Part shown: positions 28,064 to 39,848 of the stretch, piece after piece
Numbering within the stretch: position 1 is the stretch's first letter
How the letters are laid out: each line of letters starts with the position of its first letter
Assembly (NCBI RefSeq): GCF_002104455.1
Contig: NZ_NBOC01000004.1
Span: 186,001 to 250,000, forward strand
From: Colwellia chukchiensis
GTDB lineage: Bacteria; Pseudomonadota; Gammaproteobacteria; Enterobacterales; Alteromonadaceae
Length of the DNA stretch: 64,000 bases
Direction of reading: 5' to 3'
Program-made: the position numbers and the translations under genes
Notes under the pieces: model-generated
The model's database searches: none
Told to the model about the DNA's origin: nothing
The model's input: the letters and a program-made list of their open reading frames with translations, nothing else

Positions 28064-29089
28064 ATGAGTTACACGCTTGCCGATATTGCAAAAAAGATAG
28101 GTGCCCAGGTGCAAGGTGATGCCAATTGTGAAATAACAGCAATTGCTACCTTAACTGACGCCAAAAATGGTGATATTGCATTTCTAGCCAATAGTAAATA
28201 TAGCGCCCAATTAGCAACCACCAAGGCCAGCGCGGTAATTGTTAGCGCGACAGACGCAGCAAAATGTCACACCAATGCCTTAGTCATGGGTAATCCCTAT
28301 CTGGGCTATGCTTTAGTGGCACAATTATTAGATACCACACCTAAGCCTGCCATAAATATTCATCCAAGTGCTATTATTGATGATAGTGTTACGATTGGTG
28401 ACAAGGTCAGTGTCGGTGCCAATACCGTTATTGAAGCAGGGGTTAGCTTGGCAGATGGTGTGACTATTGGCGCAGGGTGCTTTGTTGGTATTGGCGCCCA
28501 ACTTGGTGCAAATAGCACCCTTTGGTCGAATGTTAGTATTTATCACGGCGTTGAAATAGGTGAAAACTGTTTGGTACAAGCAAATACTGTCATTGGTGCT
28601 GACGGTTTTGGTTATGCAAATGATAAAGGTAAGTGGATTAAAATACCGCAATTAGGCACAGTTATCATTGGTGATAACGTAGAGATAGGTGCCAGTACTA
28701 CGATAGATCGTGGTGCGTTAGGCAATACCGAAATTCATAACGGCGTGATTTTAGATAATCAAATTCAGATTGCTCATAATGTCGTTATCGGTGAGAATAC
28801 AGCGATTGCAGGCTGCACCGTCATTGCTGGTAGTACGGAAATCGGTAAAAACTGTGTTATAGCCGGTCTTGTTGGTATAAATGGTCACATTAATATTGCG
28901 GATGGTAGTGTGTTTACCGGCATGAGTATGGTAACCAAAGCCATTACTGAGCCTGGGGTCTATTCTTCAGGCATGCCTTGTTTACCGAATAAAGAATGGC
29001 ATAAAACTAATGCGAGAATACGAAAACTTGATTCGATAACGAAACGGTTAAAAGCCGTTGAGCAAGACTTAAGCGCCTTAAAGCGCTAA
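28064..29089 (+). CDS. lpxD: UDP-3-O-acylglucosamine N-acyltransferase
   Basis: Third step of lipid A synthesis: adds a 3-hydroxyacyl chain to the 2-amino group of UDP-3-O-acyl-GlcN. 341 aa: N-terminal uridine-binding domain, a long left-handed beta-helix of hexapeptide repeats (residues about 100-300) with the catalytic His region DNQIQIAHNVVIG, and a C-terminal helix. ATG start with AAGAAG upstream. Part of lpxD-fabZ-lpxA-lpxB. Confidence 0.98.
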   Translation: MSYTLADIAKKIGAQVQGDANCEITAIATLTDAKNGDIAFLANSKYSAQLATTKASAVIVSATDAAKCHTNALVMGNPYLGYALVAQLLDTTPKPAINIHPSAIIDDSVTIGDKVSVGANTVIEAGVSLADGVTIGAGCFVGIGAQLGANSTLWSNVSIYHGVEIGENCLVQANTVIGADGFGYANDKGKWIKIPQLGTVIIGDNVEIGASTTIDRGALGNTEIHNGVILDNQIQIAHNVVIGENTAIAGCTVIAGSTEIGKNCVIAGLVGINGHINIADGSVFTGMSMVTKAITEPGVYSSGMPCLPNKEWHKTNARIRKLDSITKRLKAVEQDLSALKR

Positions 29090-29127
29090 GACAAAGATCG
29101 CCAAGCTAAGTAAAAGAGGACTTAAAT

Positions 29128-29580
29128 TTGCAAACGCAAAATAATATCATTGATGTTGAAGAGATAAAAACGCTTATTCCACACCGCTACCCATTTTTGT
29201 TGGTTGACCGTGTGCTTGACTATACGCCTGGTAAATCAATTCATGCCATTAAAAATGTTACTGTCAATGAACCGGCATTCATGGGGCACTTTCCCAGCTA
29301 CTCTATTTTTCCTGGGGTACTTATATTAGAAGCTTTGGCACAAGCCAGTGGTATTCTTGGCTTTAAGTCTGTTGCTGATAAAAGCGACGGAGAATTGTTT
29401 TTATTTGCTTCTATAGATAACGCTAAATTCAAAAAGCCGGTGCATCCAGGCGATACTATGCATTTGCATTTGGAGTTTGTTAAAGAACGCCGCGGCATGT
29501 GGAAGTTTTATGGTGAAGCGAAAGTAGGCGGTAAAGTGGTTTGCTCTGCTGATTTAATGTGCGCAAGAAGGGCACTTTAA
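29128..29580 (+). CDS. fabZ: 3-hydroxyacyl-ACP dehydratase FabZ
   Basis: Dehydrates 3-hydroxyacyl-ACP in fatty-acid elongation and competes with LpxA for 3-hydroxymyristoyl-ACP. 150 aa hot-dog fold. Catalytic motifs: [11 protein letters not shown] and [20 protein letters not shown] with His and Glu. TTG start at 29128 with AGAGGA 8 bases upstream. One base separates its stop from lpxA, so translation is probably coupled. Confidence 0.98.
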   Translation: MQTQNNIIDVEEIKTLIPHRYPFLLVDRVLDYTPGKSIHAIKNVTVNEPAFMGHFPSYSIFPGVLILEALAQASGILGFKSVADKSDGELFLFASIDNAKFKKPVHPGDTMHLHLEFVKERRGMWKFYGEAKVGGKVVCSADLMCARRAL

Positions 29581-29581
29581 T

Positions 29582-30370
29582 ATGGTAAGTTCAACGTCAT
29601 TAATTCACCCGCAAGCTATTGTTGAAGAGGGCGCGGTTATTGGCAACAATGTCAAAATAGGCCCATGGAGCTATATCGCCGCTAATGTTGTTATTGGTGA
29701 CGATTGCGAAATAAGTGCTCATGTCGTTATTAATGGACCAACCACTATTGGTAAAGGCAACCGTATTTTTCAATTTGCTTCAATCGGTGAAGATTGCCAA
29801 GACTTAAAATATAACGGTGAGTTAACAGAATTGGTGATCGGTGATAATAATACCTTTCGTGAAAACTGCACGGTTCACCGCGGTACGATTCAAGATAATA
29901 GCCTCACTAAAATTGGCAGTAATAACTTGTTTATGGCTTATACCCACGTTGCCCATGATTGCATGGTCGGTAGTCATTGTATCTTAGCAAATGGTGCCTC
30001 TATTGCCGGTCATGTGCATGTAGGTGACTATGCCATCATAGGTGGTATGTCTGGCGTGCACCAATTTTGTCATATCGGCGCTCATAGCTTTATTGGCGCT
30101 AGCTCTTTGATCGTTAAAGATATACCGCCTTATGTTATGGTGTCTGGGCAACCAGCAAAACCCTTTGGTTTGAATAGCGAAGGTTTAAAACGTCGCGGTT
30201 TTGATAAAGAGCTGATTGTTAAAATCAAGCGCGCGTATAAAGCCGTTTATCGTCAAGGCTTAACCATAGAGCAAGCGATAGCGGAAATTAACCAGGGTGA
30301 CGAGTCTTTAGCAGAGTTAACTTTATTTACTGACTTCATCAAGCACTCTAGCCGTGGCATTATTCGCTAA
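29582..30370 (+). CDS. lpxA: UDP-N-acetylglucosamine acyltransferase
   Basis: First step of lipid A synthesis: transfers 3-hydroxyacyl from ACP to the 3-OH of UDP-GlcNAc. 262 aa, trimer of left-handed beta-helices. The catalytic His lies in AYTHVAHDC (about 119-127), with GGMSGVHQFCHIG and the C-terminal helical domain LNSEGLKRRGF. ATG one base after the fabZ stop. Confidence 0.98.
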   Translation: MVSSTSLIHPQAIVEEGAVIGNNVKIGPWSYIAANVVIGDDCEISAHVVINGPTTIGKGNRIFQFASIGEDCQDLKYNGELTELVIGDNNTFRENCTVHRGTIQDNSLTKIGSNNLFMAYTHVAHDCMVGSHCILANGASIAGHVHVGDYAIIGGMSGVHQFCHIGAHSFIGASSLIVKDIPPYVMVSGQPAKPFGLNSEGLKRRGFDKELIVKIKRAYKAVYRQGLTIEQAIAEINQGDESLAELTLFTDFIKHSSRGIIR

Positions 30371-30441
30371 TTCAGCGGTTACACTGGCAAATTAAATGAA
30401 ACCCATATAGTCCAATAACATTACTGACGACACATCATTCT

Positions 30442-31590
30442 ATGAGCAACGCTGAACTTACATTTGCCATTGTTGTTGGCGAGCATTCAGGCGACACCTT
30501 AGGTGCTGGCTTAATGCAAGAACTAAAAAGCAAATACCCAAGCGCCAAGTTTATCGGCATTGGCGGTCCGAAAATGCAAGCCCTTGGTTTTGAAAGCCTT
30601 TACGACATGGAAGAGTTGTCAGTAATGGGCGTGTTTGAAGTACTTGGGCGCTTACGACGCTTACTTTTTATTCGCAAGTCGTTAACTGAGTACTTTACCA
30701 CCCATAAACCGGATGTTTTTATTGGTATCGACGCGCCTGACTTTACCATTACCTTGGAAGAAAAATTAAAAATACAAGGGATAAAAACCGTGCACTATGT
30801 CAGCCCATCGGTGTGGGCATGGCGAGAAAATCGTGTATTTAAAATAGCAAAAGCAACGCATATGGTGTTGTCGTTATTACCGTTTGAAAAATCTTTTTAC
30901 GATAAACATCAAATTCCCTGTACCTTTGTTGGTCATCCGTTGGCTGACGATATTCCGCTAGTGTCAGATAAAACGAGCGCCCGTCAAGCTTTAGCCTTGC
31001 CAGCAACCGCTAAAATACTGGCACTGATGCCGGGCAGTCGCAGTGGTGAACTGTCACGCTTAGTAGCGCCATTTTTACAAAGTGCACAGCAGCTATTAGC
31101 CAGCGCACAAGGTCAAGCCGCTAACATGCATTTTGTTGCGCCGATGATCAGTGAAAAAAGAGCTGAACAATTTCGACAATTGCACAATAAAATGGCCCCG
31201 CAATTGCCGGTTACTATTATTGTCGGTAAAACTCAGCAAGTCATGGCGGCCAGTGATTGTTTATTAACGGCATCGGGCACAGTGACCCTAGAAGCAGCTT
31301 TGGTTAAGCGACCTATGGTGATTTGTTATAAGTTTAATCCCATGACTTATCACATGTTCAAAGGCTTTGTCAAACTTAAGTGGTTTTCGTTGCCGAATTT
31401 GCTGGCAAATAAAAGCTTAGTACCTGAGCTTTTACAAAGTGCTGTCACGGTGGAAAATATTTTGCCGTTACTCAAAGAACGCTTATTTGAAGATCAGACT
31501 GCGTTAGATCAAGCCTTTACCGATATTCACTTGGCACTGAAGAAAAATGCAAGCCGTCAAGCGGCTAAAGCGGTTAGTGATTTATTATAG
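30442..31590 (+). CDS. lpxB: Lipid-A-disaccharide synthase
   Basis: Peripheral membrane glycosyltransferase (GT19) that condenses UDP-diacyl-GlcN with lipid X. 382 aa. Typical segments: [13 protein letters not shown] at the N-terminus, [32 protein letters not shown] and [15 protein letters not shown]; 17 bp before rnhB. Confidence 0.98.
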   Translation: MSNAELTFAIVVGEHSGDTLGAGLMQELKSKYPSAKFIGIGGPKMQALGFESLYDMEELSVMGVFEVLGRLRRLLFIRKSLTEYFTTHKPDVFIGIDAPDFTITLEEKLKIQGIKTVHYVSPSVWAWRENRVFKIAKATHMVLSLLPFEKSFYDKHQIPCTFVGHPLADDIPLVSDKTSARQALALPATAKILALMPGSRSGELSRLVAPFLQSAQQLLASAQGQAANMHFVAPMISEKRAEQFRQLHNKMAPQLPVTIIVGKTQQVMAASDCLLTASGTVTLEAALVKRPMVICYKFNPMTYHMFKGFVKLKWFSLPNLLANKSLVPELLQSAVTVENILPLLKERLFEDQTALDQAFTDIHLALKKNASRQAAKAVSDLL

Positions 31591-31607
31591 GAATAAACAG
31601 CGCACTT

Positions 31608-32258
31608 ATGTCGTCAGTAAAAGCTAATATAGAGCCATTTGAATATCCTATTGCCTACTGTATCGCAGGAGTTGATGAAGTCGGGCGTGGTCCTTTAGTT
31701 GGCGATGTAGTTACCGCCGCGGTTATTTTAGATCCAGAACAGCCGATTGACGGGCTAATGGACTCTAAAAAGTTATCTGAGAAAAAGCGCCAACAATTAT
31801 CCGATACCATTAAACAGCAAGCCATCGCTTGGTCCATTGGGCGCGCCTCGCCGGAAGAAATTGACACATTAAATATTCTGCATGCCACTATGTTAGCCAT
31901 GCAAAGGGCGGTACAGGGCTTAACAGTATCGCCTGATTACGTTTTAGTTGATGGTAATCGTTGTCCGAAATTTTTTAGCCATGATGGTGAGATCAGCAGT
32001 CAAAGCGTGGTGAAAGGTGACGCTAGGGTAGCAGAAATCAGCGCAGCTTCAATTTTGGCGAAAGTTTGTCGTGATGATGAAATGATTGCGCTAGACAAAC
32101 GCTACCCGTATTATGGTTTTGCGCAACATAAAGGTTATCCAACGGCTGCACACTTAGCGAAAATTGTCGAATATGGGGTGCTAGATTGTTATCGTAAAAG
32201 CTTCAAGCCAGTGGCGAAAGTGTTAGCTAATGCCACAAGCCAACCACAAACCAAATAG
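31608..32258 (+). CDS. rnhB: Ribonuclease HII
   Basis: Removes misincorporated ribonucleotides and RNA from RNA/DNA hybrids. 216 aa. The catalytic Asp-Glu pair is in [19 protein letters not shown] (about 21-39), followed by [19 protein letters not shown] and the metal-binding [24 protein letters not shown] 31608. 8 bp before dnaE, as in E. coli. Confidence 0.97.
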   Translation: MSSVKANIEPFEYPIAYCIAGVDEVGRGPLVGDVVTAAVILDPEQPIDGLMDSKKLSEKKRQQLSDTIKQQAIAWSIGRASPEEIDTLNILHATMLAMQRAVQGLTVSPDYVLVDGNRCPKFFSHDGEISSQSVVKGDARVAEISAASILAKVCRDDEMIALDKRYPYYGFAQHKGYPTAAHLAKIVEYGVLDCYRKSFKPVAKVLANATSQPQTK

Positions 32259-32266
32259 AGCAAGCG

Positions 32267-35200
32267 ATGTCTGAATCTGAGTTCCCTGTTCCCGTAAACG
32301 ACGCTGCACCAACAACAACGTCATCCACGCCTAAGTTTGTTCACCTGCGCATACACAGCGACTTTTCAATGTGTGACGGTTTAAAAAAGGTTAAACCTAT
32401 AGTGGCGCGCGCGGCTGAACTGCAGATGCCCGCCATTGCCTTAACCGATCAAACTAACCTATGCGGTTTAGTAAAGTTTTACCATGCCACGCATGGTGCA
32501 GGCATAAAGCCGATAATCGGCTGTGATTTTTGGGTGAAAAGTGACGCCTTAGCTGATGAGTTATCACGCTTGGTGATATTAGCCAGCAATAATATTGGCT
32601 ATAAAAACCTAACCGAGTTAATTTCTAAAGCGTATTTACGCGGCCATATTCAGGGGCGAGCGGTACTCGATCGTGATTGGTTGATAGAGCATGCTCAAGG
32701 CCTGATTTTAATATCTGGTGCACGCGAAGGCGATATAGGTAAGGCATTATTAAAAGGTAACACACGCTTAGCTGAAGATATGCTGAGCTTTTATCAAACG
32801 CATTTTCCTGATTGCTATTATCTTGAGCTAATACGCACCGGTCGGGACGATGAAGAAACCTATTTGCACTTAGCAGTCGCGTTTGCGACGCACCATGACC
32901 TACCGGTTGTTGCCACCAATGAGGTGATGTTTTTAAGTCCTGATGACTTCGACGCTCATGAAATTCGTGTTGCCATCCATGATGGCTATACCTTAGACGA
33001 CAAACGTCGGCCGAAAAGATACGCCAAAGAGCAATATCTGCGCAGTGAAGAAGAAATGCTAGCGCTGTTTGCTGATATCCCCGAAGCTTTAGCAAACTCA
33101 GTAGAAATTGCCAAGCGTTGTAATGTTACCGTGCGGTTAGGCGAATATGTACTGCCTGACTTTCCAACCGAAGGTTTATCGATTGAAGACTATTTAGTGA
33201 AAGTCTCCAAAGAAGGCTTGGAGGAAAGACTTGAATTTTTGTTTGATAAAGACGCCCCCGATTTTGCGGAAAAACGTAAGCCCTATGATGAGCGTTTAGC
33301 GGTTGAATTAGACGTTGTTAATAAAATGGGCTTTCCCGGTTACTTCCTGATCGTAATGGAGTTTATACAGTGGAGTAAAGATAACAATATTCCTGTAGGG
33401 CCGGGTCGTGGTTCAGGAGCAGGGTCTTTAGTGGCTTATGCGCAAAAAATTACGGATTTAGATCCACTAGAATATGACCTACTATTCGAGCGCTTTTTAA
33501 ACCCTGAACGTGTTTCCATGCCGGATTTTGATATCGACTTTTGTATGGACCGTCGTGATGAAGTCATTGATCATGTCGCCGAGTTGTATGGCCGAGACGC
33601 CGTATCGCAAATTATTACCTTTGGTACCATGGCGGCAAAAGCTGTGGTGCGCGATGTTGGTCGTGTGCTTGGGCACCCATACGGGTTTGTTGATCGTATT
33701 TCCAAGTTGATCCCACCAACGCCCGGCATGACTTTAGCAAAAGCTTTTGAAGAAGAGCCAAAACTTCCTGAACTTTACGCTCAAGACAGTGATGTCAAAG
33801 ATCTAATTGATATGTGCCGCATCTTAGAGGGCACAACGCGCAACGCTGGTAAGCATGCCGGCGGCGTGGTGATATCGCCAACGACCATTACAGATTTTGC
33901 ACCACTTTATTGTGATGAAGAAGGCAAAAACCCGGTAACCCAATTTGATAAAAATGACGTTGAAGATGCTGGCTTAGTCAAGTTTGACTTTTTAGGTTTG
34001 CGTACCTTAACCATTTTGCAATGGGCCATAGAGATGGCGGATGCAAAACTGCTTAAAGAAGGCAAAGAGCCAATCAACATCGCCGCAATCGATCTTGAAG
34101 ATAAAGCTAGCTATAAAGTGTTGTTAAAAGCCGAAACCACGGCGGTTTTTCAACTAGAATCAAGCGGCATGAAGTCATTGATAGCTAAGTTAAAGCCAGA
34201 CTGCTTTGAAGATATTATTGCCTTGGTGGCCTTGTTTAGACCAGGGCCATTACAATCAGGCATGGTGGATAACTTTATCGAGCGTAAGCATGGTCGAGAA
34301 GCCATTAGTTATCCCGATGCCACTTGGCAGCATATAGATTTAAAGCCAATTCTAGAGCCTACTTACGGTATTATCTTGTATCAAGAGCAAGTGATGCAAA
34401 TTGCACAAGTGCTTGCGGGTTATTCGCTCGGTGGTGCGGATATGTTGCGCCGCGCCATGGGTAAGAAAAAGCCTGAAGAAATGGCCAAACAACGAGCTGG
34501 ATTTGAAGCTGGCGCTGTGGCGCGTGGTGTTGATGGTGAGTTGGCCATCAAAATATTTGATTTAGTTGAAAAGTTTGCCGGCTATGGCTTTAACAAGTCG
34601 CATTCAGCTGCTTATGCCTTAGTGTCTTATCAAACTTTGTGGATGAAGACGCATTTTCCTGCGCCCTTTATGGCGGCAGTAATGTCGGCGGATATGGACA
34701 ACACAGATAAAATCGTCACCTTAGTGGATGAGTGTGAAAATATGGGGCTAGATTTATTGCCCCCCGATGTAAATAGTGGTTTATATAAGTTTACCGTCAA
34801 CGACCAAGATCAAATCATTTATGGCATTGGTGCAGTAAAAGGTGTTGGTGAAGGCCCGATAGCAGCAATTATTGCCGCGCGTGAGCAAGGTGGGCCATTT
34901 ATTGATTTATTTGACTTTTGTGCCCGTGTTGATTTAAAAAAAATCAATAAGCGGGTTTTAGAAAAGTTAATTAAAGCCGGCGCCATGGACGCACTTGGCC
35001 CTAAAGATCAAGATGGGCCTCATCGTGCAGCGCTATTTGAGTCGCTACCCGAAGCCATAAAGGCGGCAGAACAACACGCTAAAGCACAAGCGATTGGTCA
35101 AAATGATTTGTTTGGTTTAATTAACGAAGAACCAGAAGATAACCGCCAAGCCTATAAAGATGTGGCAAAGTGGCCAGAGCAACAGTGGTTAGATGGCGAA

Positions 35201-35821
35201 AAAGAGACATTAGGCTTATATTTAACTGGCCACCCCATTAATCGCTATTTAAAAGAAATAAAACGTTACGCGACAGGGCGTTTAGTTAGCTTACAGCCGA
35301 CTAACAAAGATAAAACCAGTGTCGCAGTCGGTTTAGTTTTATCGGTGCGGGTATTGGTTAATAAGCGTGGTCGTCGTTGGGCATTAGTGACCCTTGATGA
35401 TAAAAGCGCTAGAATGGATATCCGCTTATTTCCAGATGACTATGATAAGTATGCAGATTTGCTGGTTGCCGATGCTATTTTAGTGTGTCGCGGACAGGTC
35501 AGCTTTGATGATTACTCCGGTGGTATTACAATGACCGCGCGAGATATTATGACCATAGCTGAAGCGCGTGAAAATTATGTCGCATCGTTAGATATCCATA
35601 TAGATAAAAATCATCTGGCACAAGATTTTATTGCACAATTTACCCAGGTGCTAACACCTTTTAAGGAAGGTATTTGCCCTATTCGCGTTTTTTATCAACG
35701 AGATGAAGCGCAAGGTATGTTAGAGTTAGGGGTACAGTGGCGCGTATCGCCAAGCGACATGCTATTACACAACTTGCAAAACTTGTTAGGTGAAAAGCAA
35801 GTTGAATTAAAATTTAAATAG
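32267..35821 (+). CDS. dnaE: DNA polymerase III alpha subunit
   Basis: Catalytic subunit of the replicative polymerase. 1184 aa (E. coli 1160). Order seen: short N-terminal extension, PHP domain from about residue 24 ([15 protein letters not shown]), polymerase palm/fingers including [15 protein letters not shown] and the catalytic [16 protein letters not shown] (two Asp of the active site), helix-hairpin-helix and C-terminal OB domain ([19 protein letters not shown]). Continuous with rnhB and followed by accA after a 50-bp gap. Confidence 0.98.
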   Translation: MSESEFPVPVNDAAPTTTSSTPKFVHLRIHSDFSMCDGLKKVKPIVARAAELQMPAIALTDQTNLCGLVKFYHATHGAGIKPIIGCDFWVKSDALADELSRLVILASNNIGYKNLTELISKAYLRGHIQGRAVLDRDWLIEHAQGLILISGAREGDIGKALLKGNTRLAEDMLSFYQTHFPDCYYLELIRTGRDDEETYLHLAVAFATHHDLPVVATNEVMFLSPDDFDAHEIRVAIHDGYTLDDKRRPKRYAKEQYLRSEEEMLALFADIPEALANSVEIAKRCNVTVRLGEYVLPDFPTEGLSIEDYLVKVSKEGLEERLEFLFDKDAPDFAEKRKPYDERLAVELDVVNKMGFPGYFLIVMEFIQWSKDNNIPVGPGRGSGAGSLVAYAQKITDLDPLEYDLLFERFLNPERVSMPDFDIDFCMDRRDEVIDHVAELYGRDAVSQIITFGTMAAKAVVRDVGRVLGHPYGFVDRISKLIPPTPGMTLAKAFEEEPKLPELYAQDSDVKDLIDMCRILEGTTRNAGKHAGGVVISPTTITDFAPLYCDEEGKNPVTQFDKNDVEDAGLVKFDFLGLRTLTILQWAIEMADAKLLKEGKEPINIAAIDLEDKASYKVLLKAETTAVFQLESSGMKSLIAKLKPDCFEDIIALVALFRPGPLQSGMVDNFIERKHGREAISYPDATWQHIDLKPILEPTYGIILYQEQVMQIAQVLAGYSLGGADMLRRAMGKKKPEEMAKQRAGFEAGAVARGVDGELAIKIFDLVEKFAGYGFNKSHSAAYALVSYQTLWMKTHFPAPFMAAVMSADMDNTDKIVTLVDECENMGLDLLPPDVNSGLYKFTVNDQDQIIYGIGAVKGVGEGPIAAIIAAREQGGPFIDLFDFCARVDLKKINKRVLEKLIKAGAMDALGPKDQDGPHRAALFESLPEAIKAAEQHAKAQAIGQNDLFGLINEEPEDNRQAYKDVAKWPEQQWLDGEKETLGLYLTGHPINRYLKEIKRYATGRLVSLQPTNKDKTSVAVGLVLSVRVLVNKRGRRWALVTLDDKSARMDIRLFPDDYDKYADLLVADAILVCRGQVSFDDYSGGITMTARDIMTIAEARENYVASLDIHIDKNHLAQDFIAQFTQVLTPFKEGICPIRVFYQRDEAQGMLELGVQWRVSPSDMLLHNLQNLLGEKQVELKFK

Positions 35822-35871
35822 GTAACGTTTTTATAACGGTGCTGATAGACAACATAGATAAGAGTAATCAT

Positions 35872-36828
35872 ATGTCATTAAATTTTTTAGATTTTGAGCT
35901 ACCCATTGCGGAACTCGAAGCGAAAATTGAAGAACTACAATCCGTTAACAGTGGCCAAGAATTAGATCTGGACTTAGAAGATCAAATTTCTCAGTTACGA
36001 GAGAAAAACAATGAATTAACTAAAAAGATTTTCTCAGACTTAGATCCTTGGCAAACGGCGCGCGTGGCACGTCATCCGCAACGTCCATACACCTTAGATT
36101 ATTTACCTCGTATATTTACCGAGTTTGATGAGTTAGCCGGTGATAGAGCGTATGCCGATGATAAAGCCATTGTCGGTGGTACTGCACGTTTAGATGGTCG
36201 GCCGGTAATGGTTATTGGTCACCAAAAAGGTCGCTCGACCAGTGAAAAAGTCAAACGTAACTTTGGTATGCCGCGCCCAGAAGGTTATCGTAAAGCGTTG
36301 CGTTTAATGAAAATGGCAGAGCGCTTTAACATGCCAATTATCACCTTTATTGACACACCCGGTGCCTACCCAGGTATAGGCGCAGAAGAGCGTGGTCAAA
36401 GTGAAGCCATTGCCACTAACTTAAAAGTGATGTCGCGCTTAAAGGTGCCAATTATTTGTACCGTTATCGGTGAGGGCGGCTCAGGTGGCGCGTTAGCTAT
36501 TGGTGTTGGTGATAAAGTGAATATGCTTGAGTATTCAACCTACTCAGTGATTTCGCCAGAAGGCTGTGCGTCTATTTTGTGGAAAACGGCCGAGAAAGCC
36601 TCGACAGCAGCAGAAGCCATGGGCATAACTGCCAAGCGTATTAAAGAGTTAGAACTCATTGATAATGTCGTGGAAGAGCCTTTAGGTGGAGCCCATCGCG
36701 ATATGGACCAAATGTCTGCTTTACTTAAGCAAGCATTAAAAACTGACCTAGCGGAGCTTGATAAGCTATCGCACGATGAATTAATTGATGGACGATACGA
36801 TAAGCTAATGTCGTTTGGTTATTGTTAA
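35872..36828 (+). CDS. accA: Acetyl-CoA carboxylase carboxyltransferase alpha subunit
   Basis: With AccD moves CO2 from carboxybiotin to acetyl-CoA, the first committed step of fatty-acid synthesis. 318 aa, the family length. I start at ATG 35872 ([19 protein letters not shown], the conserved N-terminus); an upstream in-frame GTG at 35839 would add 11 non-conserved residues. Core motifs: [41 protein letters not shown]. Followed directly by a terminator. Confidence 0.98.
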   Translation: MSLNFLDFELPIAELEAKIEELQSVNSGQELDLDLEDQISQLREKNNELTKKIFSDLDPWQTARVARHPQRPYTLDYLPRIFTEFDELAGDRAYADDKAIVGGTARLDGRPVMVIGHQKGRSTSEKVKRNFGMPRPEGYRKALRLMKMAERFNMPIITFIDTPGAYPGIGAEERGQSEAIATNLKVMSRLKVPIICTVIGEGGSGGALAIGVGDKVNMLEYSTYSVISPEGCASILWKTAEKASTAAEAMGITAKRIKELELIDNVVEEPLGGAHRDMDQMSALLKQALKTDLAELDKLSHDELIDGRYDKLMSFGYC

Positions 36829-36833
36829 GTGAT

Positions 36834-36861
36834 AAAAGCGACCTAGCAAGGTCGCTTTTTT
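36834..36861 (+). terminator. Terminator after accA
   Basis: AAAAGCGACCT (36834-36844) pairs with AGGTCGCTTTT (36849-36859), loop AGCA, T run to 36861. It closes the long envelope/replication block. Confidence 0.94.
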
Positions 36862-36906
36862 GCTATCTGGTGTTAAATATAACCTATCAAAGCGTGTATT
36901 AACTTT

Positions 36907-38283
36907 GTGAATATCATTGAATCGGCGCTATTACAGCGCTTTAAAACTTGTCCCGATCAGAGATTAATTATTGCCTATAGCGGTGGTGTTGACTCACAGG
37001 TATTGCTAGCCGCACTGGCCAAGCTTAAGGCTCAGGGCCACCTAACCAATGCCTTACTTGTTTATCATGTTCACCATGGTTTAAGCCCGCATGCGGATGC
37101 TTGGCAGCGTTTTGCCAAACAACAGAGCCAGCACTATGGTATTCCCTTTGCTACGGCTAATTTAAGCTTACACAAACAACCGCAACAAAGTTTAGAAGCT
37201 ATAGCACGCGATGGCCGCTACCAATTGTTGATACAAGCCAGTGCTGAGCCGGCAATTATAGTGACGGGGCACCATTTAAATGATCAAGCGGAAACTTTTT
37301 TATTGTCATTAAAACGCGGTGCTGGCTTAAAAGGTTTGTCGGCGATGCCAGCGGATTTACCGTTGGCGCAACATGTGTTGGCACGGCCACTGTTAACCAT
37401 TTCGCGGGCAGAAATAGTCGCTTATGCTCAGCAACATCAGCTTGACTGGGTTGAAGATGAATCGAACACTGATGAGCACTATGATCGTAATTTTCTACGA
37501 CAGCAAGTTTTACCTATATTAGCGCAACGATGGCCTAGCATTAATAAAACTATGGCCCGCAGTGCTCAGCATTGTTATGAAGCACAGCAATTGCTTGATG
37601 AGTTGGCAGAGCAAGACTTGCAGCTATGCCAACGCTCTCATGAGCAATTATCAATCGAGAAATTAGTGCAGCTTAGTGAGCGACGATTAAAAAACCTGAT
37701 ACGCTATTTTTTAGCTCAGCATAAACACCTGATGCCATCAGAGCAGCAATTAGCCCAAATTTGTCTGCAGTTGCATGCCGCACCGGATAAGTCACCTGTG
37801 GTGCAACTGGCGAACGCCTGTATTCGGCGCTTTAAGCAAACATTATATTTAACCGATATCTATCATGATGTTGCCCGTTGGCAACAAAATATCAATTTGC
37901 AGCGCCTCAGTGCTAAAGCTGTAGTAGAAGTGTTGCTGCCCGATCAACTAGGCGAGTTATATTTTACCTCAACGGCGATGAAAACTCAGACAAGTCACAG
38001 TTGGCAAGAGCAGGTAAAAGCGCCCAAGGTTGAGCAAACGGTAAAAATTTGCTTTGCTCATGACAATCCTACATGCTTACCAGCCTATCGGCAGCATTCT
38101 CGCTCGTTAAAAAAAGTGTTGCAAGAGCTTGCTATACCACCATGGCAACGAAAACGTTTGCCTTTGTTGTTTTATGATAATCAACTGGTAGCGGTTATTG
38201 GTCACTTTGTCTGCAAAGGTTATGTACCAACAGAGGCGACTAATAGCTACTTTATTCACTGGCAAAGTAAACCATCGGTTTAA
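36907..38283 (+). CDS. tilS: tRNA(Ile)-lysidine synthetase
   Basis: Modifies C34 of tRNA-Ile(CAU) to lysidine with ATP and lysine, allowing AUA decoding. 458 aa. The PP-loop is YSGGVDSQVLLAAL (about 24-37), and the family motif VTGHHLNDQAETFLLSLKRGAGLKGLSAM follows at about 120-148, given here only as landmark residues (HHLNDQAET and GAGLKGL). The C-terminal substrate-binding domain ends near KKVLQELAIPPWQRKRLPLL. GTG start 36907; the ribosome site is weak. Position after accA is standard. Confidence 0.95.
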   Translation: MNIIESALLQRFKTCPDQRLIIAYSGGVDSQVLLAALAKLKAQGHLTNALLVYHVHHGLSPHADAWQRFAKQQSQHYGIPFATANLSLHKQPQQSLEAIARDGRYQLLIQASAEPAIIVTGHHLNDQAETFLLSLKRGAGLKGLSAMPADLPLAQHVLARPLLTISRAEIVAYAQQHQLDWVEDESNTDEHYDRNFLRQQVLPILAQRWPSINKTMARSAQHCYEAQQLLDELAEQDLQLCQRSHEQLSIEKLVQLSERRLKNLIRYFLAQHKHLMPSEQQLAQICLQLHAAPDKSPVVQLANACIRRFKQTLYLTDIYHDVARWQQNINLQRLSAKAVVEVLLPDQLGELYFTSTAMKTQTSHSWQEQVKAPKVEQTVKICFAHDNPTCLPAYRQHSRSLKKVLQELAIPPWQRKRLPLLFYDNQLVAVIGHFVCKGYVPTEATNSYFIHWQSKPSV

Positions 38284-38388
38284 AGTAACAGGGTAACGAT
38301 TAAATTAGACAGTGCTGGTAAATAAGTGGTAAATAATTACCCTGAAATTTTATTATCAGCATAAAAATTAACTGACATAAGAAAAACT

Positions 38389-39630
38389 ATGAATACAGAA
38401 CCGACTTCTTTAGCGAACAATGTAATTTTTAACAAACTGGCATCGATAAATATTGTCAACCAAATCATTATCGCGATTGTCATTGGCATTGTGATTGCCA
38501 CTATTGCGCCAACTGCTGCTCAGTCCATAGCGATTTTAGGCAGTTTATTCGTCAATGCCTTAAAAGCTGTTGCACCGATTTTAGTGCTGGTATTGGTGGC
38601 TTCAGCTATTGCTAATCAAAAAGCGAATAGTGATGCCAAGTTAAAGCCGATTATTGGCCTTTATTTACTGGGTACTATCAGCGCTGCGCTGGTTGCGGTT
38701 GGCTTAAGTTTCGCATTTCCTGTGCAATTAACCTTAGACATTGCCAGCGCCAGTGCCAATCCGCCACAAGGCTTAAAAGAAGTACTAACCACTTTAGCGT
38801 TTAAAATTGTTGATAACCCCTTTAATGCTGTGGTTACCGGCAACTTTATTGGTATTTTAGCCTGGGGGTTAGGCTTAGGTTTTGCGCTGAAAAAAGCCAG
38901 CGACTCAACTAAAGTGATGGTGCATGATGTTGCCGAAGCCATTTCCAGTATTGTCAAGTTGGTTATTCGCTTTGCACCATTAGGTATTATGGGCTTAGTG
39001 GCTAATACTGTGGCAACAACCGGTTTTGATACTTTAGGCGAGTTTAGCCACTTAGTCTTACTGTTATTGGGGGCTATGTTGGTGATTGCCTTGATAGTCA
39101 ATCCGCTAATTGTTTATTTTGTTACTCGAAAAAATCCATACCCTTTAGTACTAACCTGTATTAAAGACTCGGGAATTACCGCTTTTTTTACGCGTAGCTC
39201 TGCGGCCAATATACCCGTTAACATGACGCTATGTGAAAAGCTTAAGTTGCATGAAGATACTTATTCAGTTTCTATTCCCTTAGGTGCCACCATTAATATG
39301 GCAGGCGCAGCCATCACCATTACCGTGCTTACGCTTGCGGCCGCGCATACGCTAAATATTCAGGTAGATTTTGCCACGGCAATACTGCTTAGTATCATTG
39401 CGGCAGTCTCTGCTTGTGGAGCTTCTGGCGTTGCAGGGGGCTCCTTGTTGCTTATTCCATTGGCTTGCGGTTTATTTGGTATCAATACTGACATTGCCAT
39501 GCAAGTTGTGGCGATTGGCTTTATTATTGGTGTGATTCAAGACTCCGCAGAAACCGCATTAAATAGCTCTACCGATGTGGTTTTTACCGCCGCTGCTTCG
39601 CATCATGCGACAAAAAACATCAACCCATAA
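38389..39630 (+). CDS. sstT: Serine/threonine:Na+ symporter
   Basis: Inner-membrane DAACS-family transporter taking up Ser/Thr with sodium. 413 aa with eight hydrophobic segments plus two re-entrant loops: [10 protein letters not shown] (serine-rich HP1) and the [12 protein letters not shown]7 motif, then [12 protein letters not shown] (HP2). These features match SstT better than GltP-type dicarboxylate carriers. ATG start. Monocistronic, with a stem-loop at 39659. Confidence 0.93.
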   Translation: MNTEPTSLANNVIFNKLASINIVNQIIIAIVIGIVIATIAPTAAQSIAILGSLFVNALKAVAPILVLVLVASAIANQKANSDAKLKPIIGLYLLGTISAALVAVGLSFAFPVQLTLDIASASANPPQGLKEVLTTLAFKIVDNPFNAVVTGNFIGILAWGLGLGFALKKASDSTKVMVHDVAEAISSIVKLVIRFAPLGIMGLVANTVATTGFDTLGEFSHLVLLLLGAMLVIALIVNPLIVYFVTRKNPYPLVLTCIKDSGITAFFTRSSAANIPVNMTLCEKLKLHEDTYSVSIPLGATINMAGAAITITVLTLAAAHTLNIQVDFATAILLSIIAAVSACGASGVAGGSLLLIPLACGLFGINTDIAMQVVAIGFIIGVIQDSAETALNSSTDVVFTAAASHHATKNINP

Positions 39631-39658
39631 CACTTACAGCTGTTATTAAGCTGTCAAT

Positions 39659-39687
39659 GTCCGCAAGCATAGTAATGACTTGCGGAC
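39659..39687 (+). terminator. Stem-loop after sstT
   Basis: GTCCGCAAG and CTTGCGGAC pair perfectly over an 11-nt loop, 28 bp after the sstT stop. Without a T run, so only a possible or Rho-assisted terminator. Confidence 0.4.
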
Positions 39688-39848
39688 TTACATAGTTAGC
39701 CATTACTAATAAGCTTTTGCTTTAACTTTGCATGCTTCAATGCGGTATTGCCGCGGATGTGACTATTTGTTACTGAGTGGCAATCTGCGCTTTTTAAATC
39801 GGTAAATTAAGCGCATAATAGCGGCAAAATTTTTGCGGAGTTAGTATT

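Noticed and set aside
32625-33095. 156-codon frame on the minus strand inside dnaE
   Set aside because: It is antisense to conserved polymerase/PHP sequence and its product is compositionally odd; a shadow frame.
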